A stretch of DNA of 33,102 nt, taken from NCBI GenBank assembly GCA_028279985.1, contig JANQMR010000013.1, forward strand, positions 1 to 33,102. The letters are read 5' to 3'. Below the pieces are notes generated by a model. The model made no database searches, was not told the origin of the DNA, and saw nothing but the letters and a program-made list of their open reading frames with translations. This stretch comes from Woeseiaceae bacterium. GTDB lineage: Bacteria > Pseudomonadota > Gammaproteobacteria > Steroidobacterales > Woeseiaceae. A program made the position numbers and the translations under genes. Below are positions 8,740 to 16,987 of this stretch, in pieces; the first letter of the stretch is position 1; every line of letters starts with the position of its first letter.

Positions 8740-9270
8740 TCAGAGTTCTTCGACGGCGATGTTCTGGTTGGTGTATACGCAGATGTCGCCGGCGATTGCG
8801 AGCGCCTTCTCGGCGATTTCCCGTGCTTCGAGCTCGGTATTCCTCAAAAGCGCAAGTGCGGCCGCCTGCGCGTACGGGCCGCCCGAACCGATGGCCATCA
8901 GGTCGTGCTCCGGCTCGATCACGTCGCCGTTGCCCGAGATGATGAACGAGCTCTCGCTGTCGGCCACGCACAACAGGGCTTCGAGCCGCCGCAGCCGCCG
9001 GTCGGTCCGCCAGTCCTTGGCGAGTTCGATGGCGGCGCGGGTCAGATTGCCGTATTGCTCGAGCTTGGATTCGAACAGCTCGAACAGTGTGAAGGCATCC
9101 GCCGTGCCGCCGGCAAAACCGGCGATCACCCGCCCGCCGGCCAGCGGCCTGACCTTGCGCGCGTTGCCTTTCATGACCGTGTTGCCCATGCTGACCTGGC
9201 CGTCGCCGGCGATCGCCACCTTACCATTGCGGCGCACCGAGACGATGGTCGTGCCTCGAAACTGTTCCAT
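8740..9270 (-). CDS. hslV: HslV, proteolytic subunit of the HslVU protease
   Basis: An N-terminal-threonine peptidase forming two stacked hexameric rings. The chosen ATG at 9270 gives 176 residues, beginning [14 protein letters not shown]. The catalytic Thr is the first of TT at residue 7, so the sequence implies removal of a six-residue propeptide, unlike E. coli, where Thr follows Met directly. Other motifs are [34 protein letters not shown] and the ending [11 protein letters not shown]. The open frame extends 18 codons further but without family similarity. xerC lies 50 bases upstream. Confidence 0.96.
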   Translation of the reverse strand: MEQFRGTTIVSVRRNGKVAIAGDGQVSMGNTVMKGNARKVRPLAGGRVIAGFAGGTADAFTLFELFESKLEQYGNLTRAAIELAKDWRTDRRLRRLEALLCVADSESSFIISGNGDVIEPEHDLMAIGSGGPYAQAAALALLRNTELEAREIAEKALAIAGDICVYTNQNIAVEEL

Positions 9271-9320
9271 AGGCGTCTGCCTGACTCTACTGCCCGGCTC
9301 GGCGGGCGCGGCTCCCGCGC

Positions 9321-10229
9321 TCAAGCCTTGTTCTTGCGTCGGGCGCGGGGATGAGTTTGGTCGTATATCTGGGCCAGGTGCTGGAAGTCAAGATGGGTAT
9401 AGACTTGGGTGGTGGAAATATTCGCGTGCCCGAGCAGTTCCTGGACCCCGCGCAAGTCGTGGCTGGACTCCAGGAGATGGGTAGCGAAGGAATGCCGGAA
9501 CAGATGCGGATGGACCCGTGTGTCGATCCCCTGCCGGCGCGCCCAGTAGTCGACCCTGGCCTGCACGCTGCGGGGCTTGATACGAGAGCCGCGGCGGCTG
9601 ACGAACAGTGCGGGTTCGTCCACATCCGCCATCGAAGCCCGGCTGCGGCGCCAGGCTTTGAGCGCCGCGAGCGCCTTGCGCCCGACCGGCACGATGCGCT
9701 CCTTGCCGCCCTTGCCGGTCACACGCACCGTGCGATCGTCATGGTCGACGTCGCCCAGGTCGAGATTGGCGAGCTCCGAGAGCCTGAGACCGGACGAGTA
9801 GAACAGTTCCAGCATGGCCCGGTCTCGGTCGACGATGGCGCCGTCGCCGCGGATATCCAGCAGTCGCGCCATGCGGTCGGCATCGAGGCTTCCGGGCAGC
9901 CGCTTGCCGCCCTTAGGCGCCGACACGGCATCGGCCGGGTTGTTTCGAAGCTCGCCCTCCCGGGCGAGATACCGAAAAAAGCTGCGTGCGGCGGACAAGC
10001 GCCGCTGTATGCTCTTCGAACTCAGCCCGCGGCGGTGTCCGGCCGCCGACCAGGCTCTCAGATGCCCGCTGTCGAGCGCCGTCCAGCGTTTCGCGCCGAT
10101 TTCGTCGCAATAGTCCGCAAGCGCGACGAGGTCGCGACGGTAGTGTTTACAGGTCTCGGGGGAAAGCCGCCGCTCGTGACTGAGATGTCCGACGTAACGG
10201 TCGATCCAATCGATTGCGGCGCTGTCCAC
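9321..10229 (-). CDS. xerC: XerC tyrosine recombinase
   Basis: With XerD this enzyme resolves chromosome dimers at dif during division. The catalytic set is visible: R in [13 protein letters not shown] in [13 protein letters not shown]-x-x-R in [15 protein letters not shown] in [11 protein letters not shown] and the nucleophile Y in [10 protein letters not shown]. The N-terminal SAM-like domain contains [20 protein letters not shown]. The start is uncertain: GTG at 10229 gives 302 residues and aligns with E. coli XerC; a TTG at 10274 would add 15 residues and overlap DUF484. XerC rather than XerD is supported by the dapF-DUF484-xerC order, standard in gammaproteobacteria. Confidence 0.93.
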   Translation of the reverse strand: MDSAAIDWIDRYVGHLSHERRLSPETCKHYRRDLVALADYCDEIGAKRWTALDSGHLRAWSAAGHRRGLSSKSIQRRLSAARSFFRYLAREGELRNNPADAVSAPKGGKRLPGSLDADRMARLLDIRGDGAIVDRDRAMLELFYSSGLRLSELANLDLGDVDHDDRTVRVTGKGGKERIVPVGRKALAALKAWRRSRASMADVDEPALFVSRRGSRIKPRSVQARVDYWARRQGIDTRVHPHLFRHSFATHLLESSHDLRGVQELLGHANISTTQVYTHLDFQHLAQIYDQTHPRARRKNKA

Positions 10230-10248
10230 GGCTGCCGGCTTCGATAAA

Positions 10249-10965
10249 TCAGAAGCGCTTGAGCGCCTCCGCAACCAGCGCGCCGACGCGGGTCAGGAAG
10301 TCGATGCTCATGCCCGGGTGAAAACGCTCGGCATCGACGCTGCCGATCGCAAGAAAACCGAGACAGGGCTTCTTGTCCAGCGGCACCAGCGCGACCGAGC
10401 CGATTTCTTCCGCCTCCTGGCGGAACAGGAACTCCCGTTGTGTGTCTCGCACCTGGCCGCAGCGTGCGCTGTTGCTCTTAAGAAACGTGTCGAAAGGCCC
10501 GAGCGACTCGTCGTTTCGATCGACGACCCTGAAAAAACGGCCGGCATCGATGTCTTTGAAAGCCTCGGGATCGCCGAACAGGACCAAAACCGCGTGATCG
10601 GCCCCGAATCCCGATCGCATCGCTTCCTCGATCGCGGCGATCGTCGTGTCCAGCTTGCGTGCCGCGAGTAGCTGTGTGCTGAGCGCATGGACTTTTGCGG
10701 CCAGCGTATCGTTGGTGCGCGCGACCGCTATCAGGTCCCTGAGCTGCCGCTCGAGCTTGAGTTCTTTTTGCCGCAGCATCGATACCTGCCGTTCGACCAG
10801 CGACACGGTGCCGCCGGCGGCGTGCGGCAGCCTCAGGGTGTCGAGCAGCGACGCATGACGTTCGAAAAACTCGGGGTTGGCCGCCAGATAGTCGACGACG
10901 GCGGCCTCCGACGGCGTTTCCTCGACGAAATCCGGTTTTCGTTGGGTGCTGCCAGGATTGCTCAT
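10249..10965 (-). CDS. DUF484 family protein (GAF-like)
   Basis: A 238-residue protein of the DUF484 family that sits between dapF and xerC in most gammaproteobacteria. The N-terminal part has VVDYLAANPEFFERHASLLD and LPHAAGGTVSLVERQVSMLR, the family hallmark, followed by a helical linker and a C-terminal GAF-like domain (ALVPLDKKPCLGFLAIGS, FHPGMSIDFLTRVGALVAEA). No biochemical role is established. The ATG at 10965 is the last of three nearly identical tandem copies of the start region; the two upstream ATGs open 5-residue frames (see the repeat entry). Confidence 0.88.
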   Translation of the reverse strand: MSNPGSTQRKPDFVEETPSEAAVVDYLAANPEFFERHASLLDTLRLPHAAGGTVSLVERQVSMLRQKELKLERQLRDLIAVARTNDTLAAKVHALSTQLLAARKLDTTIAAIEEAMRSGFGADHAVLVLFGDPEAFKDIDAGRFFRVVDRNDESLGPFDTFLKSNSARCGQVRDTQREFLFRQEAEEIGSVALVPLDKKPCLGFLAIGSVDAERFHPGMSIDFLTRVGALVAEALKRF

Positions 10966-10993
10966 CTAGGATTGCTCATCTGGGGTTACTCAT
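10952..10993 (-). repeat. Three 14-bp tandem copies of the DUF484 start region, forming coupled mini-ORFs
   Basis: On the minus strand the order is ATGAGTAACCCCAG (10993-10980), ATGAGCAATCCTAG (10979-10966), then the real start ATGAGCAATCCTGG (10965-10952). Each upstream copy encodes M-S-N-P-R followed by TGA, and each TGA overlaps the next ATG as ATGA. Ribosomes ending one mini-ORF would be placed on the next start. The rest of the dapF-DUF484 spacer is also repetitive (ATCAG repeats and two CAGCCCT motifs). Confidence 0.85.
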
Positions 10994-11048
10994 CTCGTAG
11001 GGCTGCTGATACGCTGATACTGATAGTAGGGCGCCGATACAGGGCTGC

Positions 11049-11074
11049 TTATACGTCTATCTCATACGTCTATC
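11049..11074 (-). repeat. 13-bp tandem copy of the dapF stop-codon region
   Basis: On the minus strand GATAGACGTATGA (11074-11062, containing the dapF stop TGA) is followed directly by GATAGACGTATAA (11061-11049), 12 of 13 identical. The copy supplies a second stop codon in its own frame. It belongs to the same class of gene-end duplications as at hslU, DUF484 and algZ. Confidence 0.8.
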
Positions 11075-11898
11075 GTCCCTTCGCCCGAGACTTCCACGTC
11101 ACCGCTCAGCCAGACGGGACCACCGGCCCCGCCCCAGCTTACCATGAGTTGTCCGCCTGGCAGCTTCACGGCGACCTCGTCGTCGAGCAGGTCGCGCCGG
11201 CGACCGGCGACGACGGCCGCACAGGCGCCGGTGCCGCAGGCCAGCGTTTCGCCGACGCCGCGTTCATGGACACGCAGCGCGATTTCGCGGCGATGCTCTA
11301 TCGCCATGAAACCGACGTTGACCCGTTCCGGAAAGCGCTCGTGCGTTTCGACGGCCGCGCCGATGCGCGCGACCTCGGCCGTTTCGACGCTGTCCACGTC
11401 GATCACACAGTGCGGATTTCCCATCGACAGCACCGATACCTCGACGGTTTCGCGCGCCAGTTCGAGGCGATAACGCTCGCTCTCGCCGCCGGCGACAAAC
11501 GGAATCCGCGCCGGCTCGAATTCCGGTGCGCCCATGTTCACGGCAACCCGGTTGTGATTGTCGCCGCAGAGCCGCGCCTCGACGGTACCCGCGGGGCTTT
11601 CGAGGCGCAGTTCCGGTCCCAGGCCTTCGCGACGGCCCAGTATCCAGGCCACGCAACGCGCGCCGTTGCCGCATTGCTCGACTTCCGAACCGTCGGCGTT
11701 GAACACGCGGTAACTCGCGGCCGACGCGGGGTGCAGCGGCGCTCGTACCCACATGAGCTGGTCGAAGCCGATCCGATTCGGATCGTTGCCGAGAGCCCGG
11801 ATGCGCGCGGCGGCGGGCGGCTCGCGGTCTTGCCCGCGCTCATCGACGATGAGGATGCGGTTGCCGGTGCCGCGCATGCTGGTGAAACGCAACTGCAT
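11062..11898 (-). CDS. dapF: Diaminopimelate epimerase
   Basis: Interconverts LL- and meso-diaminopimelate for lysine and peptidoglycan synthesis. The ATG at 11898 gives 278 residues (274 in E. coli) beginning MQLRFTSMRGTGNRILIVDE. Both catalytic cysteines are present: QCGNGARCVAW around residues 75-85 and ACGTGACAAVVAG around 225-235. MGNPHCVIDVDSVE is also conserved. The open frame extends 26 codons upstream, across the ParA promoter region, without family similarity. It is the first gene of the ten-gene minus-strand block and is divergent from the ParA-like gene. Confidence 0.96.
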   Translation of the reverse strand: MQLRFTSMRGTGNRILIVDERGQDREPPAAARIRALGNDPNRIGFDQLMWVRAPLHPASAASYRVFNADGSEVEQCGNGARCVAWILGRREGLGPELRLESPAGTVEARLCGDNHNRVAVNMGAPEFEPARIPFVAGGESERYRLELARETVEVSVLSMGNPHCVIDVDSVETAEVARIGAAVETHERFPERVNVGFMAIEHRREIALRVHERGVGETLACGTGACAAVVAGRRRDLLDDEVAVKLPGGQLMVSWGGAGGPVWLSGDVEVSGEGTIDV

Positions 11899-11978
11899 GT
11901 CTGGTTGGACTTTTCTGGTCGCCGTAGGTAGTTTACATAACCCGACATAATTCCAACAAAAGTTCTCGAAGGACAATC

Positions 11979-12617
11979 ATGCGGCACATAATGGTATTGA
12001 ACTCCAAAGGTGGTTGCGGGAAAAGTACACTGGCCACCAATATCGCGGCCTATTTCGCCAACGAGGGCGCGACCGTCGCGCTGGCCGACTACGATCCGCA
12101 ACGCTCCAGTCTCGACTGGCTGGCACGGCGCCCGGATACCCGACCCGAGATCGTGGGTCTCGCGGCCTTCGACGACGGCTTCAAGCACGCGCCGCGCAAC
12201 GCCGACTACATCGTCATCGACGCGCCGGCCCGCTCGCATGGCAAGGAACTGACCAATCTGGTCAATCACGCCGAGACGATCGTCGTGCCGGTGCTGCCGT
12301 CGATGATCGACATGCAGGCGACCACGGCTTTTCTCGACGAGCTCAAACACGTCGGCAAGATCGAGCGTAAACAGGCGAAGATCGCGGCGGTCGCCAACCG
12401 GGTCCGCGACAATACGCTGATCTGGGACGACCTGGACGAATATCTGACCAAGGCCCGGGTCCCCTATGTTGCCGCCTTGCGCGAAGCGCAGAACTACGTG
12501 CGTGCCTATACCCGGGGCCTGGGGATCTTCGAGTTGCCGGAGTACCTGGCCTGGCCCGACTGGGACGAATGGGAGCCGCTGACGAGCTGGATCAAGAGTA
12601 AACGCAGTCAGCCCTGA
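11979..12617 (+). CDS. ParA/MinD-family ATPase
   Basis: A 212-residue P-loop ATPase with a deviant Walker A, SKGGCGKST (K10, K15, with S16 and T17), typical of ParA/MinD proteins. Walker A' / B regions follow as LADYDPQRSSLDWL and YIVIDAPARS. No DNA-binding domain precedes the ATPase, so it is of the short ParA class, whose members position plasmids, chemoreceptor clusters or other cargoes. No ParB-like gene or obvious cargo lies beside it. The ATG at 11979 follows AAGGA with five-base spacing. It is divergent from dapF (80 bases) and convergent with the SDR gene across a structured element. The specific cargo is unknown. Confidence 0.85.
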   Translation: MRHIMVLNSKGGCGKSTLATNIAAYFANEGATVALADYDPQRSSLDWLARRPDTRPEIVGLAAFDDGFKHAPRNADYIVIDAPARSHGKELTNLVNHAETIVVPVLPSMIDMQATTAFLDELKHVGKIERKQAKIAAVANRVRDNTLIWDDLDEYLTKARVPYVAALREAQNYVRAYTRGLGIFELPEYLAWPDWDEWEPLTSWIKSKRSQP

Positions 12618-12630
12618 CGGTTATTGAGGC

Positions 12631-12753
12631 ATCTCTCGATCAGACGCCGCCGGAGGGCGGGTCCGGGAGTGTCTCAGGCCCTCGGACAGCTACCAAACTC
12701 GCTTGGTGAGCTCCCCCCGGACCCGCGCTCCGGCTCTCAGAAGCCGTAGAGAT
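12631..12753. other. Large structured palindromic element between convergent genes
   Basis: A 123-base element folds as a long rod. Outer arms are ATCTCT (12631-12636) and AGAGAT (12748-12753). A 7-bp stem (12649-12655 with 12728-12734), a one-by-one mismatch and an 11-bp GC-rich stem (12657-12667 with 12716-12726) follow. Inside are two small hairpins: TGTC with GACA, and AGCTACCAA with TTGGTGAGCT. Downstream on the plus strand is a weak hairpin CGGA/TCCG followed by TTTTTT (12775-12780). It lies between a plus-strand and a minus-strand stop, so a bidirectional terminator is the simplest reading. A palindromic mobile repeat or a small RNA are alternatives. I do not match it to a named RNA family. 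Confidence 0.5.
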
Positions 12754-12778
12754 CGCGCGGATAACTGACTTCCGTTTT

Positions 12779-13672
12779 TTAGACTTGTTCCTCGGCCAGG
12801 CTGGCGCGAATGCCTTTGGCGGCGTCTTCATAGCGCGGCGTGACGCCGAGTACCTCGCGCATGCGGGTGGTATCGACTCGCCGCGATTCGGCCAGGAACG
12901 ACAGCCTTGCCGGTGAGAACGTCGCCGCGGCCTGCTCGCGGGTGACGGTCGGCGGCGCCGGCATGCGGAGCTGCCGTGCGACTTCGCCGGCGAACCACGT
13001 CGAGCTGCGTTCGTCGCCGTCGCCGAGATTGTAAATCCCCGCCGGTACTTGCGGCGACAAGGCCGCGGCACAGGCGCTGACCAGGTCGTCGACGTGTATC
13101 CGGTTGCCGGGATTGGCCGAGGCCTCGTCCAGAACCGGCACGCCCCGTGAGATTCGTTCGATGCCGAGGCGTCCGGGGCCGTAGATACCGGGCACGCGCA
13201 GGATCACGAGACTCACCGAGTTTTGCCTGCCCCACGTGTCGAGTAGCCGCTCCGCCCCGACTCTACGCCTGGCCCGATCGGACATCGGATTCACCGGCAT
13301 ATTCTCACTGACCAGGCCGCCGTCCCGGTTACCGTAAACCCCGGTCGTGCTCAGATACACGAACCGCGCCGGCGGCGGCGCCAACAGCGCCAACAGTCTT
13401 TGGAGTCGCGGGTCCGGCAGATCCGGATCGGTGCGAGCCGGCGGCACCGTGTATACCAGTGAATAGCTGTCTGGCAGGGCCGTCGGCAGGGGGAGGTCGC
13501 CATCGAGATCGAATTGCAGGACACCATTGCCCGCCGTCCGGCTCAAGCCGATCGCGCCGCCGCCCTTGTGCGCACCGCCCTCGTATGCACCGCCCTTGTA
13601 TGCACCGCCCTTGGGCAGGCGCTCGAGCAGGCGGCGGCCCGTGTAGCCGGTGCCGACGACGACCGTGCGCAT
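12779..13672 (-). CDS. NAD(P)-dependent epimerase/dehydratase (SDR family, YeeZ-like)
   Basis: A 297-residue extended short-chain dehydrogenase. The dinucleotide-binding motif VVVGTGYTGRRLLERL is at the extreme N-terminus, with YLSTTGVYGNRDGG around residue 110, LRVPGIYGPGRLG, RIHVDDLVSACAAAL, and a C-terminal RMREVLGVTPRYEDAAKGI. The pattern resembles E. coli YeeZ, whose substrate is unknown. Residues ~22-38 are an unusual K-G-G-A-Y/H repeat encoded by a 15-bp tandem array. The ATG at 13672 overlaps the hemY stop by one base (TGATG), so it is probably co-translated as the last gene of the hem block. Confidence 0.8.
   Translation of the reverse strand: MRTVVVGTGYTGRRLLERLPKGGAYKGGAYEGGAHKGGGAIGLSRTAGNGVLQFDLDGDLPLPTALPDSYSLVYTVPPARTDPDLPDPRLQRLLALLAPPPARFVYLSTTGVYGNRDGGLVSENMPVNPMSDRARRRVGAERLLDTWGRQNSVSLVILRVPGIYGPGRLGIERISRGVPVLDEASANPGNRIHVDDLVSACAAALSPQVPAGIYNLGDGDERSSTWFAGEVARQLRMPAPPTVTREQAAATFSPARLSFLAESRRVDTTRMREVLGVTPRYEDAAKGIRASLAEEQV
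13561..13615. repeat. In-frame 15-bp tandem repeat inside the SDR gene
   Basis: Three 15-bp units (13561-13575, 13576-13590, 13591-13605) differ at only a few positions, followed by a partial fourth unit. On the coding strand they give G-G-A-Y-K / G-G-A-Y-E / G-G-A-H-K. The array falls just after the glycine-rich nucleotide-binding helix, in the loop before the second Rossmann strand. The 15-bp period keeps the frame, so copy-number change would lengthen or shorten this loop without breaking the protein. Confidence 0.9.
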
Positions 13673-14886
13673 CAGGACCCGGAAGCCGGTTTTGTGTCCG
13701 ACAGGTCCGGAATCGCCGGCAGCCGGGGCTCGGAGACCAGATCCAGCCCCTCCCGAAAGGCGTCGGCGGCGGCGTCGGTCTCGCCGAGCTGGTTCAGGAG
13801 CCGGCCGTATTCCTGAAAGGCCTCGGGCGACGGCCTGAGCGCAATCACGCTCTCCAAATAACTCCGCGCCTTGCCCCACAGCTCGTTGCGCAGGCACAAA
13901 CGCGCGGCAGCCAACAGCAGGTCCGGGTCCTCGCCGTGACCGGCAAGCCAGCTCTCGGCGCGCAGCAGTTGCTTGCTCGGGTCCGGGCCCTCGACCAGCC
14001 CGAACAGGCGTACCAGCGGTCCACGCCATTCGGCCTTGATCGCCGCCGTGAGGTCTTTTTCGGCCTTCTCGCCGCAACCGTTGCGCATCAGCGCCGAGTA
14101 ATACGCGTCCAGAAGCTCAGGGTTCTTTTTCAGGCGTTTCGGAACGCGGGCCCATTCGGCGACGACGGCGTCGCCGTCCCCGGCCCGGCCGATGTTCTCG
14201 CGGTGGATACGGACCGTCCAGTGATCCAGGGTTTCCGGCTCGATGCGCGTATTCTTGCCGAGCCGCGGCAGGAGCCGGGCGAGGTTTTCCCAATCGCCCA
14301 GGCGATAGTAGAGACGCCCGAGCAGGGCCAGCGCATAAGCGTGATCCCGCGAGTTCTCCTCGATGCGGCGCAGTGTGGCGAGCGCCTGCTCGTACTGGCT
14401 GCGGTCGAGCTGCAATTCGGCCTGGGTCAGCAATACGGCGTTGGCGGCCTCGGGAGACTCTTCGTAGGCGAGCTTGAGCCACTCGTCGCGTCGCGCGTCC
14501 TTGCCTTGCAGGTGCGCCGCCCGTGCTGCCTGCAGGTAGTTGAACAACGGTGCGTCGCTGGTTGCCGCGGCACGGGCCAGCAGTTTTTCGCCGCGGGCGA
14601 AGTTGCCTTCGGCCACTTCGATCATGCCGCGCGTGAGCTTTTGTCCGGCGCGGCCGGCGCGATACCGGCCGGCCGCCTCGCCCAGGCGCCTGGGCGCCTC
14701 GATGACCCAGCGTATCGCCCAGATCGCGATGAACAGCAAGGCGACGACGGCGACTAGCACCGGCACCGACATCTCGATCAGGTAGCCGCGGAAGTCGATG
14801 GCGACGTAACCCGGATCGGTCAACAGGAACGTGGCCGCCAGCGCGCTGGCCAGCACCGCGATGACGGCAATAATGCCGAATCTCAT
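13672..14886 (-). CDS. hemY: HemY, inner-membrane TPR protein
   Basis: A 404-residue protein beginning MRFGIIAVIAVLASALAATF, with two N-terminal membrane helices (about residues 4-24 and 40-62), then the HemY signature APRRLGEAAGRYRAGRAGQKLTRGM-type segment and TPR-like helical repeats to the end. It is named for its place in the hemCDXY operon. In E. coli it affects porphyrin metabolism but no enzymatic activity is established; it is not the protoporphyrinogen oxidase HemY of Bacillus. The ATG at 14886 overlaps the hemX stop as ATGA. Confidence 0.9.
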   Translation of the reverse strand: MRFGIIAVIAVLASALAATFLLTDPGYVAIDFRGYLIEMSVPVLVAVVALLFIAIWAIRWVIEAPRRLGEAAGRYRAGRAGQKLTRGMIEVAEGNFARGEKLLARAAATSDAPLFNYLQAARAAHLQGKDARRDEWLKLAYEESPEAANAVLLTQAELQLDRSQYEQALATLRRIEENSRDHAYALALLGRLYYRLGDWENLARLLPRLGKNTRIEPETLDHWTVRIHRENIGRAGDGDAVVAEWARVPKRLKKNPELLDAYYSALMRNGCGEKAEKDLTAAIKAEWRGPLVRLFGLVEGPDPSKQLLRAESWLAGHGEDPDLLLAAARLCLRNELWGKARSYLESVIALRPSPEAFQEYGRLLNQLGETDAAADAFREGLDLVSEPRLPAIPDLSDTKPASGS

Positions 14887-16205
14887 TGCCCGGACCCGGC
14901 GGACAGGGACCTGAACTGGCGCAGAAGCCTGAGCGACTCGGAAATGTCCGGCGTTTCCCCGGCGAACAGCGCGCCGCGAATCTCGTCGATCGTCTCGCGG
15001 GCGCCCGTCACCTGGCCGCTGTCGGTATCGAAGTAGAGGCCGAGCCACGCGATCGCGTCGTCGAGACTTTGCTCGAACTGGGCGCGTTGGCCGCGCAGCA
15101 GGGCGAGTCTCGCCGCCTGTAGCTGCAGCGCCAGATTGCTTCTGAGCAAGGCTTCGGCATCGGGCGTCAACAACGGCGAATGCGTTTCATCGGGCGGCGT
15201 GACCCGGATCAAACCGGACATGGCGCCTTTGACCGAGGCCCAGGCGCGGGCGACGCCGGTCAGTTCCGGATCGAGCTCGGCGTCCGCGCCTTTCGCCGCG
15301 CCGCTTCCGAGCGTCTTCAGCGGCAGGGATTCCACGACCCGCGCAAGGCTTGCGAGCGTCAAGGTGATGCCTTCGATGTCCGGCTTGTCCATCAGCTCGA
15401 GCGCGGCGAGCTCGTCGGCAATGGCGGCGCGGACTTCGGTCAGCGCGGGATTGCCGGTCTGCACGATACGTTCGTCGGCCATGCCGAGCGCGAGCGTGGC
15501 GAGCGTCGGGTTGCCCGCCAGCTTGAGTTGCGCGTTCGCGATCTGCATGTAGTACTCGGCCTCGGCCAAGAGCCAGGTATCCCGCGTGCCGGCCGAGATG
15601 CCCTGCAGCGACGCGACCGAATTCTCGAGATTCGACATGCGGTCCTCGACACCCTCGAGCCGCTGCAGGCGCCGGTCGAATCCGTCCAGCGCTTCGTCCA
15701 GCGCCTCTCGGACCCGGGCCGCTTCCCGACTGCTTTCACCGGCGCTGGCGTCCGCCGACTCGGCCGCGCCGGCGAGTTCGGCGACACGCTGGTGCAAGGC
15801 CGTGATCGATGCGCGGTTGGCCTCCACGTCCGAGGACGCACCCTCGCCGGCTATGTACACAAAACCCGCGGCGAGCAAGGCAAACACGGCGGCCGCCAGC
15901 GAAAGCCAAGTCATCGCGCCGCGACGCGCCGGCGCCACGGGCGGCGTGGCGGAGACCGCCGCCGTTTCGTCGCCCGGCGTCCCGGCCGGTGTATCGGTGC
16001 TTTCCTCGACGGTTTTCTCGGCAGCTTCCTTGGCGGTTTTCTCGACGAAGACGTCCCGGTCCGCCGCCGGTGCGTCATCGCCGCGCGCCGGGTCGGCGCC
16101 GGCCGGCTGCCCGGCGGCCTTGCTGCCGGCGTTTTCGCCGGTGTTCTCCGTGTCTTCGGTTCGGCCGCGGGCCGTTTCGGGTTTGTCGTCTTTAGCGTCG
16201 TTCAT
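14883..16205 (-). CDS. hemX: HemX-like membrane protein
   Basis: A 440-residue protein. The first ~100 residues are charged and Ala/Glu/Asp-rich. A single membrane helix follows (TWLSLAAAVFALLAAGFVYI). The periplasmic part has a predicted coiled coil (ALHQRVAELAGAAESADASA, then DGFDRRLQRLEGVEDRMSNL) and then the family core DTWLLAEAEYYMQIANAQLKL. Often annotated as uroporphyrinogen-III C-methyltransferase, but the sequence contains no methyltransferase motif, so that name is doubtful here. ATG at 16205; it lies 11 bases after hemD. Confidence 0.88.
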   Translation of the reverse strand: MNDAKDDKPETARGRTEDTENTGENAGSKAAGQPAGADPARGDDAPAADRDVFVEKTAKEAAEKTVEESTDTPAGTPGDETAAVSATPPVAPARRGAMTWLSLAAAVFALLAAGFVYIAGEGASSDVEANRASITALHQRVAELAGAAESADASAGESSREAARVREALDEALDGFDRRLQRLEGVEDRMSNLENSVASLQGISAGTRDTWLLAEAEYYMQIANAQLKLAGNPTLATLALGMADERIVQTGNPALTEVRAAIADELAALELMDKPDIEGITLTLASLARVVESLPLKTLGSGAAKGADAELDPELTGVARAWASVKGAMSGLIRVTPPDETHSPLLTPDAEALLRSNLALQLQAARLALLRGQRAQFEQSLDDAIAWLGLYFDTDSGQVTGARETIDEIRGALFAGETPDISESLRLLRQFRSLSAGSGQ

Positions 16206-16216
16206 TCGAGCCTTTC

Positions 16217-16987
16217 TCAAGCCTTTCCGGACGTGGATCGGGTGGCGGCGATGAGACCCGCGAGCATGTCGGAGGCCTGCGGACCTCGAGCCAGAGTCGC
16301 CCGCCAACCGCGGTGTCGTTTGACAAGGACTTTTATCACACGCTCCGACGGCGTCACCAGCACGGTGCCGCGCAGCGTGTCGCGAGCGGATTCCGGTAAC
16401 AGCCGCAGCAGGTTCTCGAGCGATTGTACGCTCATGACGACGACGGCAGCGATCTCGCCCGCCAGCAACGCAGCCGCCAGCGCGTCGATGTCACGGGGCT
16501 CGACGGCCGGCAGCCGGCGCTCGTAAACCGACAGATACTCGACGCCGGCGCCGCGACGCTCGAGGCTCTTCGCCAGCAACTCGCGCCCCTCGCCGCCCCG
16601 GACGATACGGACGGTCTTGCCGGCAACTTCGGTCATTTCCGGCGCTTCCAGCAGATGTTCGCTGGTAAATCCCCGTCTGATGTCGACGGTCCTGCCGCGC
16701 GCTTCGATGGCGGCTGCCGTCGCCGGACCGATCGCCGCCAGCCGGGCGTCGCCCGTGAAATCGAGGCCGTAGCGGACGGCGTTGACGCTAACGAGCACGC
16801 AGATATCGGGCCGGGTGAGCCCGCGGGCGTCGGTCGCGATCTGCCCGGGTTCGCGGGGGCGTATCTCGATGACCGGAAAACGAATCGCTTCGCCGCCCGC
16901 CGACTCGACGGCTTCGACGAGTTCCGCGGCCTGCCGGCGCGGTCGCGTAACGAGCACCCGCACGCCGGCCAAAGGCGCGTCAGCCAT
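16217..16987 (-). CDS. hemD: Uroporphyrinogen-III synthase
   Basis: Closes hydroxymethylbilane with inversion of ring D to give uroporphyrinogen III, the precursor of heme and sirohaem. This fold is poorly conserved, but VLVTRPRRQAAELVEAVESA, FPVIEIRPRE, LVSVNAVRYGL and LAAIGPATAAAIEARG are typical, and its position after hemC is decisive. ATG at 16987 (256 residues) is preceded by AGGA with seven-base spacing and overlaps the hemC end by eight bases. A TTG at 17002 would add five residues without improving the match. Confidence 0.92.
   Translation of the reverse strand: MADAPLAGVRVLVTRPRRQAAELVEAVESAGGEAIRFPVIEIRPREPGQIATDARGLTRPDICVLVSVNAVRYGLDFTGDARLAAIGPATAAAIEARGRTVDIRRGFTSEHLLEAPEMTEVAGKTVRIVRGGEGRELLAKSLERRGAGVEYLSVYERRLPAVEPRDIDALAAALLAGEIAAVVVMSVQSLENLLRLLPESARDTLRGTVLVTPSERVIKVLVKRHRGWRATLARGPQASDMLAGLIAATRSTSGKA

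Noticed and set aside
6853..9354. 833-codon plus-strand open frame opposite DUF971, hslU and hslV
   Set aside because: Antisense to three firm genes; composition (many H, R, Q, D from reversed codons) is that of a shadow frame.
12631..12753. 6S RNA or 4.5S RNA
   Set aside because: The rod shape is suggestive, but the conserved 6S central bubble sequences and the 4.5S GGAAG loop motif are absent.
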